DNA from: Bifidobacterium cebidarum
Lineage (GTDB): Bacteria; Actinomycetota; Actinomycetes; Actinomycetales; Bifidobacteriaceae
Reading direction: 5' to 3'
DNA: 64,000 nt
Assembly: GCF_009193305.1 (NCBI RefSeq)
Contig: NZ_WBVS01000001.1
Location: 434,001-498,000 of the forward strand
Shown: positions 53,516 through 62,132 of the stretch, one piece after another
Position numbering within the stretch: the stretch's first letter is position 1
Layout: each line of letters begins with the position of its first letter
Position numbers and translations under genes: made by a program
The notes under the pieces: model-generated
Told to the model about the DNA's origin: nothing
Database searches by the model: none
Seen by the model: the letters and a program-made list of their open reading frames with translations, nothing else

Positions 53516-54301
53516 GTGACGGATCTTACGTTGATGACATTCGCCAGCGACCCCGCCACCGTGTTGCCATCCCTCGCCCTGCTCTCCCATCGCGTGCGCG
53601 TGCTGCCCATGGATGCGGCCAGCCTGGTCAAGATGCCGGAAAACACCATTCTGTTCCTTGACGCCCGCGATGATTTGGCCACGGCCAAAACCCTGTGCCG
53701 CCTGATTCACGCCTCCGGCCTTTCCACCCCGATCGTATTGGTATTGACCGAAGGCGGCTTCACCGTAGTGAACTCCCAATGGGGCATCGCCGACGTCGTG
53801 GTGACCACCGCCTCCCCCGCCGAGGTCGAAGGCCGACTCCGCTTGGTTTCCGAGCGTGGCAACGCTCCCGCAGCCTCCGCCACCGGATCGGCCGCCGAAC
53901 CGACCACCACGGTGGAGGACGGCCAGATTCGTTCCGGCGACCTCATCGTGGACACCAACGGATACACTGCTTCCCTGCATGGTCGCCCGATCGACTTGGC
54001 TTATAAGGAATTCGAGCTGCTCAAATATCTGGTCCAGCATCCTGGCCGCGTGTTCACGCGCGCCCAGTTGCTGCAGGAGGTGTGGGGCTACGACTACTAC
54101 GGCGGCACACGAACCGTGGATGTGCATATCCGTCGCCTGCGCGCCAAGCTCGGCGGCGAATACGAACATCTCATCGGCACGGTGCGCAACGTGGGCTACC
54201 GCTTCGACCCGCCTGAAAGCGACAAGGGCGACGCCGCCGCCCAGGAAGCCGCCAAAGCCAGCGCGCACAGCGCCGACGAAGCCGACGGCCTCGCGAACTG
54301 A
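53516..54301 (+). CDS. glnR: GlnR-type OmpR-family nitrogen regulator
   Basis: 261 residues, with a degenerate receiver domain and a C-terminal winged helix ([58 protein letters not shown]). The whole layout, including [36 protein letters not shown], matches GlnR of Streptomyces. Asp49 is at the usual phosphorylation site, but in GlnR proteins it is not used in that way. No sensor kinase is adjacent, consistent with an orphan regulator. The GTG start follows GAGGGGGA. Confidence 0.9.
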   Translation: MTDLTLMTFASDPATVLPSLALLSHRVRVLPMDAASLVKMPENTILFLDARDDLATAKTLCRLIHASGLSTPIVLVLTEGGFTVVNSQWGIADVVVTTASPAEVEGRLRLVSERGNAPAASATGSAAEPTTTVEDGQIRSGDLIVDTNGYTASLHGRPIDLAYKEFELLKYLVQHPGRVFTRAQLLQEVWGYDYYGGTRTVDVHIRRLRAKLGGEYEHLIGTVRNVGYRFDPPESDKGDAAAQEAAKASAHSADEADGLAN

Positions 54302-54358
54302 CCGCCGTTGAACGCCACTGAGTAAATCCTCCAATCCAGCATTCATAAGGCCGTTCGT

Positions 54359-55030
54359 ATGCGCGAAAGTAAATCCGCTCGCATCGCTCGCATGCATCAG
54401 GAATACGATGTACTGTGCCAGGTGATTCCCGCACCGAAGTGCGCGCTGAACTTCACTTCCCCGCTGCAACTGCTTATTGCCACGGTGCTGAGCGCGCAAA
54501 CCACGGATAAGCGTGTCAATACCGTCACACCTGAACTATTCGCCACCTATCCGACGGCGGCGGCATTGGCTGCAGCCAATCCAGCTCAGGTTGAGGAAAT
54601 CATTCATCCACTCGGTTTTTATCGCTCGAAGACCCAGCATCTTATCGGCCTGGCCACAGCCTTGGACGAACGATTCGCCGGCGTTGTGCCCAGCACGATG
54701 GAAGAGCTGACTTCTCTACCCGGCGTGGGCCGCAAAACCGCGAACGTGGTGCTGGGCAACGCCTTCGATATCCCCGGCTTCCCCGTCGACACCCATGTGA
54801 TGCGCGTGACCGGCCGCCTGCGCTGGCGGACGGATTGGCGCTCCGCACATCCCGACCCGGTCAAAATCGAAAAGGAAATCACCGCCTGCTTTCCTCCCGA
54901 GGAGTGGACCGATCTCAGTCACCGGCTGATCCTGTTCGGCCGCTCGACATGCCACGCCCGCAGACCCGACTGCGAGCACTGCCCGCTGGCCGAATCCTGC
55001 CCGAGTTTCGAGCCCACCGCCAAGCGGTAG
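54359..55030 (+). CDS. nth: Endonuclease III
   Basis: 223 residues; base-excision repair glycosylase/AP lyase for oxidised pyrimidines. The helix-hairpin-helix with catalytic Lys is LPGVGRKTANVVLGNAF; the catalytic Asp lies in FPVDTHVMRVTGRL; the [4Fe-4S] loop is C-X6-C-X2-C-X5-C (CHARRPDCEHCPLAESC). Close downstream of glnR (57 bp). Confidence 0.96.
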   Translation: MRESKSARIARMHQEYDVLCQVIPAPKCALNFTSPLQLLIATVLSAQTTDKRVNTVTPELFATYPTAAALAAANPAQVEEIIHPLGFYRSKTQHLIGLATALDERFAGVVPSTMEELTSLPGVGRKTANVVLGNAFDIPGFPVDTHVMRVTGRLRWRTDWRSAHPDPVKIEKEITACFPPEEWTDLSHRLILFGRSTCHARRPDCEHCPLAESCPSFEPTAKR

Positions 55031-55054
55031 TGCGGCATCGTTAGACTGATGGGC

Positions 55055-56608
55055 ATGCGCAGCGAGCAACAGCGAAAGCAATATAACGGACTTATCAGCT
55101 GGGGAGTCTTTCTAGGGGTGGCGCTGGCGCTCAGCGCCCTGGTTTGGGCCGGCTGGTCAGTGCTCGTTCAGCATCGTTCGATTTCACTTTCCGCATTGAT
55201 GCATGGCGCGCCGCAGTCATCGGTCACTGTCGGCATCGGCGATGTTCCGCAATCGCTGGATATCCGTTCGAACGGTTCCTCTGCCGCCGAGCGACTGCTC
55301 ATCGACAATGTCTACGAAACCCTGATCACCGTGGATCAGCAGAATCAGCTCAAGTCTGGTCTCGCCACCAGCTGGAAAGTATCCGGCGATGCGCTGAAGT
55401 ACACGTTCACCATTGCCTCAAACGTCACGTTCTCCAATAGGCATGCGCTGGACTCCGCGGATGTGGTGTGGTCGCTGCAGCAAGCGGTCACCCAGAAGTA
55501 CGCCGGCGTGGATGCGCTCGGGGATATGCAGTCCATCACCAATCCGGATTCCACCACCGTGGTCATCGCTTTGACGAAGCCGAATCCCACGCTGCTGCGT
55601 GCGCTTTCCGGCAGATTGGGCATTGTGTATGACTCCGAAGCCGGCAATACGGATTACGCGAACAGTGCCGTAGGCTCCGGACCGTTCACCGTCGGCGCGT
55701 TCAATGCCGCGCAATCGCTCACACTGCAATACAACGGTTCGTACCATGGCACCAAAGCCAAGGTCGGGTCCATTGCCTTCAAGCAGTATTCCGATGAGAA
55801 CGCGCTTGCCAAGGCCCTGGCCGACGGCGATGTGGACTTGGCCATGCCCGCCACCGCAACCGTGGCCGCCGCATCGAACAAGCAGCACGATCTCAAGGTG
55901 AGCGAGGGCGCCACCACAGACAAAGTACTGCTGGCATTCAATAACAGTACCGATTCGTTGATGTCGGACGAACAAATCAGAAAAGCCATGCGCCATCTCG
56001 TCGACGCGTCTTCGATCGCGTCTTCCCAGCCGGATTCCGCAGGCGCATTGGGCGGGCCAATCAGCCCGCTGGAGCCGGGATATGAGGATCTCACCGGGCT
56101 GTTCCCGTATGACTTGAATCAGGCCCAAACGATGTTGGGCTATTTCGCCCCGCAGTTCATTCCCTCGGTCGATATCGTGGTCACCGAACAGTATCGTCCG
56201 ATAGCGGAGACCATAGCTCAGCAGATCGGCCAGGTATCGCTGCCGAAAGTCAATCTTGAGGTGGTTTCCGCCGAGGATTATGCCAAGCGTATTCAGGATG
56301 GTTCCTGGGAGCTCACCATCATGAGCATGAACGGCACCGACGACGCGGGCGCGTTCGCCGACCCTGGTTCCCTGTTCCATTACGACCATTCGGAGGCCGA
56401 ACAGGCGTATGCCTCCGCGCGAGCAGCCACCAACGATCAGGACTATGCCGAACGGATGAAGGCCTATGCGAAGATCGTCAGCGAGGATGCGGCCAGCGAT
56501 TGGCTGTATACGCGCAAATGCTTCACCGTGGCCAGCATCAAGGTGTCCGGCTACCCGACTTCGCTGATCGATACGCGCATGCCGCTGGGAGCATTGGATA
56601 AACAATAG
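55055..56608 (+). CDS. Family-5 extracellular solute-binding protein (peptide-type)
   Basis: 517 residues. The fold signature is visible (DIRSNGSSAAERLLIDNVYETLITVD, LKSGLATSWKVSGDALKYTFTI, NSAVGSGPFTVGAF). It is anchored by an N-terminal helix (LISWGVFLGVALALSALVWAGWSVLV) with no lipobox, which is unusual for this family. No permease or ATPase gene is adjacent. TAGACT lies 7 bp before ATG 55055, with an alternative ATG at 55049. Confidence 0.85.
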   Translation: MRSEQQRKQYNGLISWGVFLGVALALSALVWAGWSVLVQHRSISLSALMHGAPQSSVTVGIGDVPQSLDIRSNGSSAAERLLIDNVYETLITVDQQNQLKSGLATSWKVSGDALKYTFTIASNVTFSNRHALDSADVVWSLQQAVTQKYAGVDALGDMQSITNPDSTTVVIALTKPNPTLLRALSGRLGIVYDSEAGNTDYANSAVGSGPFTVGAFNAAQSLTLQYNGSYHGTKAKVGSIAFKQYSDENALAKALADGDVDLAMPATATVAAASNKQHDLKVSEGATTDKVLLAFNNSTDSLMSDEQIRKAMRHLVDASSIASSQPDSAGALGGPISPLEPGYEDLTGLFPYDLNQAQTMLGYFAPQFIPSVDIVVTEQYRPIAETIAQQIGQVSLPKVNLEVVSAEDYAKRIQDGSWELTIMSMNGTDDAGAFADPGSLFHYDHSEAEQAYASARAATNDQDYAERMKAYAKIVSEDAASDWLYTRKCFTVASIKVSGYPTSLIDTRMPLGALDKQ

Positions 56609-56670
56609 CGCTTCCACCCGTTATTCCGCTGGCTATTCCTTGTCATGCAACATGCATAAACTTTGGCCTT

Positions 56671-59412
56671 ATGACTGAAGGCAATTCCATCATCAACGCC
56701 AACCTCACCCCGCTGCCCGACAAGGTCGGTGTGGACGGTCTTGAGGACAAGTGGCGCGCCGTTTGGGATGAGAACGGCACCTACAAGTTCAACAACACTC
56801 GTGACCGCAAGGCCGTGTATTCCATCGATACCCCGCCGCCCACCGTCTCCGGCTCCCTGCACGTGGGTCATGTGTTCTCCTACACGCACACCGACGTGAT
56901 CGCGCGTTACAAGCGTATGCGCGGCTTTGACGTGTTCTACCCGATGGGTTGGGATGATAACGGCCTGCCGACCGAACGCCGTGTGCAGAACTACTACGGC
57001 GTGCGCGTGGACGTCTCCCTGCCGTACGATCCGAACTTCAAGCCGCCGTACGAGGGCACCGACGGCAAGAAGATCCAGGCCAAGGACCAGGTGCCGATTT
57101 CCCGTAAGAACTTCATCGAGCTGTGCGAGAAGCTGACCGCCCAGGACGAGAAGCTGTTCGAGGCGCTGTGGCGTAAGCTGGGCCTTTCCATCGACTGGTC
57201 CCAGACCTACCACACCATCGGCGAGCACCCGCAGCGCGTGGCCCAGAAGGCCTTCCTGCGCAACCTCGCCCGCGGCGAGGCCTACCAGCAGGATGCCCCC
57301 GGCCTGTGGGACGTGACCTTCCAGACCGCAGTGGCCCAGGCCGAGCTGGAATCCCGCGAATACCCGGGCTTCTACCACAAGATTGCCTTCCGCTTCGAGG
57401 ATGGCACCCCGATCTACATCGAGACCACCCGTCCGGAACTGCTGGCCGCCTGCACCTCGCTGATCGCCAACCCGGATGATGACCGTTACAAGAAGTACTT
57501 CGGCCAGGAGGTCTACTCCCCGCTGTTCAAGGTCAAGGTGCCGATTCTGGCTCACCCGGCCGCCGAAATGGACAAGGGTGCCGGCATCGCCATGTGCTGT
57601 ACGTTCGGTGATGTGACCGATGTGCAGTGGTGGCGTGATCTGAAGCTGCCGACCCGTTCCATCATCCAGCGCAATGGCCGCATCGTGATGGATACCCCGG
57701 ATTGGATCACCGATCCGGCCGGCCGTGAGATCTTCGCCGAAACCGCCGGCAAGACCACGTTCTCCGCCCGCAAGATCATCGTCGACGAGCTGCGCGAATC
57801 CGGCGATATGGATGGCGAGCCGACGCCGACCAAGCGTATGACGAACTTCTACGAGAAGGGCGACAAGCCGCTCGAAATCGTCACCTCCCGCCAGTGGTAC
57901 CTGAAGAACGGCGGCACCGATCCAGCTTTGAACGCACAGCTCATCGAGCGCGGCAAGGAGCTGAACTTCCACCCGGACTTCATGCGCGTGCGTTATGAGA
58001 ACTGGGTGCACGGCCTGAACGGCGACTGGCTGATCTCCCGCCAGCGCTTCTTCGGTGTGCCGTTCCCGCTGTGGTACCCGGTGAAGGCCGACGGTTCCGC
58101 CGATTACGATCACCCGCTGACCCCGTCCGAGGACCGTCTGCCGATCGATCCGACCATCGACGTGCCGGAAGGCTACGACGAGTCCCAGCGCGATGTGCCC
58201 GGTGGCTTCACCGCCGAGAAGGACATCATGGACACCTGGGCCACCTCTTCGCTCACCCCGCAGATCGTGACCCACTGGGCCGAGCCGGATGAGGCCTCCC
58301 AGGCGCTGTTCAAGGCCACCTTCCCGATGGATCTGCGCCCGCAGGGCCAGGACATCATCCGCACCTGGCTGTTCTCCACCGTGGACCGCGCCCATCTCGA
58401 GAACAAGTGCCTGCCGTGGGCTCATGCCACGCTGTCCGGCTGGATCCTCGATCCGGACCACAAGAAGATGTCGAAGTCCAAGGGCAACGTCGTGGTGCCG
58501 AACGAGCCGATCGAGAAGTTCGGCGCCGATGCCGTGCGCTACTGGGCCGCCGCCGCCCGTCTGGGCCTCGACGCCACCTACGACGTCGGCCAGATGAAGA
58601 TCGGCCGTCGCCTGGCCATCAAGCTGCTGAACGCCACCAAGTTCGCGCTGGCCATCGGCCGCGAGGACGAGAACCATCACGTGGGCGATGCCGCTGTGGC
58701 TGCCTGGAACCCAGCAGACGTGACCGAGCCGCTGGACCGCGCCGCCATGGCCAAGCTGGCCCTGGTGGTCCGTCAGGCCACCGATGCACTGGAGGCCTAC
58801 GAGCATTCCAAGGCTCTGGAAGTCATCGAAAGCTACTTCTGGCAGTTCTGCGACGACTACATCGAGCTCGTGAAGAACCGCGCCTATGGCACTCCGGACG
58901 AGAAGGGCATTGCTCCTTCCGAGAAGGCTGTGCTCTCCGCCCGCACCGCTCTGGGCCTGGGCCTTGACGCCTTCGCTCGTCTGTTGGCCCCATACCTGCC
59001 GTACGCCACCGAAGAGGTGTGGAGCTGGATGCACGCCGGCTCCGGCTCCGTGCACCGCGCCGCATGGCCGACTCCGGAACCGTACGTTGAGGCTGCAACC
59101 GGTGCCTCCCCGGAGCTGCTGACCTGGGCCGGCAAGGCTGTGGAGCAGCTGCGCAAGATCAAGTCCGAGGCCAAGGTCTCCATGAAGACCCCGATCCTCT
59201 CCGTGGCGCTGACCGCCGCACAGGAGGGTGTGGACGCCATTCATGCCGCTCTGGGTGATATCGCCCAGGCCGGCCGCGTGGTGGGCAAGTTCGACCTGGT
59301 CGCCAAGCACGCGGAGGAATCCGCCGCTGAAGACGCTGCCGAAGGCGCTTCCGAGACCGAGGTGTCCGTGGCCTCCAGCGAGCTCGGCGAGCCTCCTGTT
59401 AAGAAGAAGTGA
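56671..59412 (+). CDS. valS: Valine--tRNA ligase
   Basis: 913 residues; charges tRNA-Val. HIGH-type motif LHVGHVF, KMSKS motif KKMSKSKGNVV, the editing domain in between (GAGIAMCCTFGDVTDVQWW). TAAACT lies 8 bp before ATG 56671, so a leaderless start is possible. The last 18 bases, including the stop, are repeated 116 bp downstream. Confidence 0.97.
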   Translation: MTEGNSIINANLTPLPDKVGVDGLEDKWRAVWDENGTYKFNNTRDRKAVYSIDTPPPTVSGSLHVGHVFSYTHTDVIARYKRMRGFDVFYPMGWDDNGLPTERRVQNYYGVRVDVSLPYDPNFKPPYEGTDGKKIQAKDQVPISRKNFIELCEKLTAQDEKLFEALWRKLGLSIDWSQTYHTIGEHPQRVAQKAFLRNLARGEAYQQDAPGLWDVTFQTAVAQAELESREYPGFYHKIAFRFEDGTPIYIETTRPELLAACTSLIANPDDDRYKKYFGQEVYSPLFKVKVPILAHPAAEMDKGAGIAMCCTFGDVTDVQWWRDLKLPTRSIIQRNGRIVMDTPDWITDPAGREIFAETAGKTTFSARKIIVDELRESGDMDGEPTPTKRMTNFYEKGDKPLEIVTSRQWYLKNGGTDPALNAQLIERGKELNFHPDFMRVRYENWVHGLNGDWLISRQRFFGVPFPLWYPVKADGSADYDHPLTPSEDRLPIDPTIDVPEGYDESQRDVPGGFTAEKDIMDTWATSSLTPQIVTHWAEPDEASQALFKATFPMDLRPQGQDIIRTWLFSTVDRAHLENKCLPWAHATLSGWILDPDHKKMSKSKGNVVVPNEPIEKFGADAVRYWAAAARLGLDATYDVGQMKIGRRLAIKLLNATKFALAIGREDENHHVGDAAVAAWNPADVTEPLDRAAMAKLALVVRQATDALEAYEHSKALEVIESYFWQFCDDYIELVKNRAYGTPDEKGIAPSEKAVLSARTALGLGLDAFARLLAPYLPYATEEVWSWMHAGSGSVHRAAWPTPEPYVEAATGASPELLTWAGKAVEQLRKIKSEAKVSMKTPILSVALTAAQEGVDAIHAALGDIAQAGRVVGKFDLVAKHAEESAAEDAAEGASETEVSVASSELGEPPVKKK

Positions 59413-59531
59413 TTCCACTCTTCTTAACAGGAGGCCTTCGCGGCTGCTTATAGTGCAGCCGCTCACCTCGCCTGCGGGAACCCCACTGGGCTTCCCGCTA
59501 CACGGCTCGGCCTGTTAAGAAGAAGTGATTC
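59395..59531. repeat. Duplicated 21-bp 3' end of valS flanking a hairpin-rich insert
   Basis: The 21 bp ending the valS gene and its next 3 bases (59395-59415) recur exactly at 59511-59531. The start of the insert carries an inverted copy of part of it (TTCTTAACAGG at 59420-59430). Hairpins lie between: CGGCTGC/GCAGCCG (about 59440-59462) and GCGGGAA/TTCCCGC. Confidence 0.85.
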
Positions 59532-59583
59532 ATCTCAACTCTCTGTAGGGGAGCCATCAGCACTAGCTGACTGAGAGGTTCCA

Positions 59584-59628
59584 AGCCGCTGAACTGATGT
59601 GATGTCAGTTCAGCGGCTTATTTTTTCG
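59584..59628 (+). terminator. Terminator downstream of valS, with a TPP-riboswitch-like 5' flank
   Basis: AGCCGCTGAACTGA pairs with TCAGTTCAGCGGCT (about 59584-59618), followed by a T-run. The 45 bases before it include GGGGAGCC, a small stem and CTGAGAGG, which resemble the 5' half of a TPP riboswitch, but no thiamine gene follows on this strand. Confidence 0.7.
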
Positions 59629-59672
59629 AAATCATACCGTTCGACGGAACCGTTCCCACCTAATCGGCCGCT

Positions 59673-60083
59673 CTACTCTGCAGACTGACCAGTGCGAATG
59701 CGCAGATGACGCAGCTCCTGCTCAAGATTCATGATGCGTAATGCTTGCTCCCGGATGAGCGCGTCCCGTGGGTCGGCGTCGGCCGCAACGGGCGTGAAAT
59801 CGCGATGCTCGCCCATGGTGGCGTCCACGATTTTGTTCAAGTTCGGATCGCTGCGCCAACGCGAGAAGCTGCGCTCTATGCGCTTGGAACCCACTAATGC
59901 GGGCGGCAAGCCAGCCTGTTTGAACATTTCCGTGGGAGATTCCCCAACACGGTCGCGACGCAGGCATTCCACTTTGAACTCCTGCTCATAGGTGATGCGG
60001 TTATGCGTTGCGTGCCTCACTGCCGGCAACGTATTCAGATACCGCACCTGTCCCTCATCAAACAATACTTTCCCGTGAGTCAT
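59673..60083 (-). CDS. Orphan HTH protein, IS3 OrfA-like
   Basis: 136 residues. ITYEQEFKVECLRRDRVGESPTEMFKQAGLPPALVGSKRIERSFSRWR is the helix-turn-helix pattern of transposase OrfA-like proteins common in bifidobacteria, and the C-terminal segment (LIREQALRIMNLEQELRHLRIR) is a short coiled coil. There is no OrfB or inverted repeat nearby, so it is a remnant or a domesticated regulator. It lies next to the pilus locus. Confidence 0.65.
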   Translation of the reverse strand: MTHGKVLFDEGQVRYLNTLPAVRHATHNRITYEQEFKVECLRRDRVGESPTEMFKQAGLPPALVGSKRIERSFSRWRSDPNLNKIVDATMGEHRDFTPVAADADPRDALIREQALRIMNLEQELRHLRIRTGQSAE

Positions 60084-60176
60084 ACAACTTACTCCTAGAA
60101 AACCTCTGGCTCCCCTTTGTGAGAGGAACTGTCAGCTGGAAGCCTGGCCGAAAGAAGGTAGTAATTAGATATGAAA

Positions 60177-60208
60177 AGGAGGCTCGCGGTGTTTGCCACG
60201 AGCCTCCT
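60177..60208 (-). terminator. Terminator of the pilus genes
   Basis: AGGAGGCTCG/CGAGCCTCCT (60177-60186/60199-60208), followed on the minus strand by TTTTC. Confidence 0.85.
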
Positions 60209-60259
60209 GATTAGCTAGTTGGAAGCGAACTGGAACCCAACTCGCTTTCAGCGGTCAGC

Positions 60260-61942
60260 TCAGGCCTGGAGGGCCTTGCTGGTGCGGCGGCTCTTGGCGA
60301 ACACCGTGGCGGCTGCACCCGCGAGGAGCACAGCAATCACAGTGAACAGCGCAGTGCCCGCGGCACCGGTCAACGGCAGCTCGGTCAGGTTCTTCACGTT
60401 GAGAACCTTCTGGTACGTTACGCCGTTGTCCTTGACGGTGTCGTTCGCCTTGACCAGGCCGAGACCGCTGTTATCGGCGAAGGAGGCATCACCGTTCTCA
60501 TCGATGGTGACGGTGAACTTCGCACGCACCTGGGCGTAGCCGGTCGGGATGCCATACTCGTACACGGTGTACTTACCGGGGCCGAAGCCCTTCAGGGTGA
60601 AGTAGCCCGAAGCGTCGGAGGCCAGCTCTTCCTTGATGTTCGCGGCGGAGGCAGTGGCCTTCGTCCATACACCGTTGGAGCCGGTGAACTTCAGCGCGGT
60701 GGCCTTGTTCGGATCAGCGTTGGCGCCCTCGTACACCTTGAAGCTGGCGTTGTTGATGCCGTTGCCTTCCTTGTCGACCTTCTTGAAGTTGAAGTCGTAG
60801 GTGTAGACGACCGGATCATACGGCGGGGTAGTGTCGTGCTTGCTGTCGTCGTACGGGTTATTGGAGTACTCGAGCTTCACGTCGTTCGGGTTGCCGTTGT
60901 TGCGGATCACGGCGTCGTCGTTAAGCAGCGCGTGGTATTCGACGGTGATGGAATCGCCGATGGTCGGCTTGGTGTTGACGAAGTCAGTGAAGTCAATCTC
61001 AACGACCTGCTTGCCTGTAGCGGCGTCACGGTCCTTCACAGTTACGGTGTAGTCCTTGTTCTCCGTGAGGATCTTCGTACCGATCTTCACGACGGGCTTG
61101 TCATCAGTCTCATTAATGAAGGTCAAACCCTTGGACAAGGTATCAATCATCTTGTACGTGTAGGTGGTGTAGCCCGTGTAGTTCGGCACGTTGCCCTTGA
61201 GTCGATAGGGGACCTTATCGCCCACAGAAACCTTGTCGGTATCGGTCTCCTGACCGTCTTTCACGATCACCTTGCCGATGGTGGGCAACGTGTTCTTCAT
61301 GTCAACTACACCATCGGACAGGACCGTCTGGGTTGTATCCTCGGTGGTGGTCCACGGGGTGCCCACGACGATGGCCAGTGAACGGGTGGAGCCCTTGACC
61401 GTCGTGGTGGAATCCACGGCAGCGTCATCCACGATCAGATACAGGCCCACGTCAGGCAGGGTGATGGTCTTCTGCTTGTCGTTGCCCTGCACGTCCTGAA
61501 GAGTCACGGCCTCCAAGCCAGCGACAACCGTGGGGTCCTTGGCCAGGTAATCCGCGAATAGACGGGTCTTGCCCGTGTACTTCGAGGCGCTGTTACCGGA
61601 CTGGTCCAGGGTGCCGGGCGTCTCCAAAGCCCACTGCAGCGGATCCTTGCCGTCCGGCACGGTCGCGCCAGCGTCCTTCAAAGCGGCGGTCACTTCGCTC
61701 TTGTACGCATCCACGGTCTTCACGCCGGCGACACCGTTGTCAACGCTGTAAGCTGCAATCTTCACGGCCTTGAACGTATGACCCGTGAACTGGGCCGCGT
61801 CCTCGGCGTTCAACGTGATGGTCTTGGTCGTCGGCATTACCGCCGCCGCATTGGCGGTGGTGACGCCCAGGGCCAGGCCGCTGATGCCGACCGCGAAGGC
61901 GGCAAGGGCGGCGAACCCCTTCTTCAACAATGAACCCTTCAT
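60260..61942 (-). CDS. Sortase-dependent pilus backbone subunit (major pilin)
   Basis: 560 residues. Signal peptide (GFAALAAFAVGISGLALGVTTANA), pilin domains stabilised by isopeptide bonds, E-box-like YTVYEYGIPTGY near residue 476, and a sorting signal LPLTG with helix and KSRR tail. A Lys-containing pilin motif should lie before the N-terminal domain end; TPWTTTEDTTQ and YDFNFKKVD are candidate sites. The Lys of FNFKKVD is likely in the last isopeptide domain. It follows the tip pilin gene by 190 bp and is the last gene of the operon in this window. Confidence 0.88.
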   Translation of the reverse strand: MKGSLLKKGFAALAAFAVGISGLALGVTTANAAAVMPTTKTITLNAEDAAQFTGHTFKAVKIAAYSVDNGVAGVKTVDAYKSEVTAALKDAGATVPDGKDPLQWALETPGTLDQSGNSASKYTGKTRLFADYLAKDPTVVAGLEAVTLQDVQGNDKQKTITLPDVGLYLIVDDAAVDSTTTVKGSTRSLAIVVGTPWTTTEDTTQTVLSDGVVDMKNTLPTIGKVIVKDGQETDTDKVSVGDKVPYRLKGNVPNYTGYTTYTYKMIDTLSKGLTFINETDDKPVVKIGTKILTENKDYTVTVKDRDAATGKQVVEIDFTDFVNTKPTIGDSITVEYHALLNDDAVIRNNGNPNDVKLEYSNNPYDDSKHDTTPPYDPVVYTYDFNFKKVDKEGNGINNASFKVYEGANADPNKATALKFTGSNGVWTKATASAANIKEELASDASGYFTLKGFGPGKYTVYEYGIPTGYAQVRAKFTVTIDENGDASFADNSGLGLVKANDTVKDNGVTYQKVLNVKNLTELPLTGAAGTALFTVIAVLLAGAAATVFAKSRRTSKALQA

Positions 61943-62132
61943 CAGAGATCATTCCTTTCTCCGCCCCCTTGGCCGGCTTCCTACACCGGTAGACTGGAGG
62001 CTGATTGTGGTTAATACCAACTGCAATCACCCCGGGCGACGGCGTCGAATCATTGGCGTGAACCACGCCGACGCCCGGTCCTCATGCGCCCCGCCGCAAA
62101 GCACACCTCTTGCAGCGGGAAGTCCTAAATTG
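61943..62132 (-). other. Gap between pilin genes with a strong hairpin
   Basis: An imperfect 13-bp stem (62033-62045/62065-62077, one mismatch) and a competing inner stem GGCGTG/CACGCC lie here. There is no U-run, so it may stabilise or attenuate the backbone transcript. Confidence 0.55.

Noticed and set aside
56551..59466. Very long minus-strand open frame (971 codons) opposite valS
   Set aside because: It mirrors a certain gene; its composition is that of an antisense frame in GC-rich DNA, with no start signal or domain.
59673..60083. Complete IS3 element at the pilus boundary
   Set aside because: Only an OrfA-like protein is present; no OrfB or terminal inverted repeats were found.
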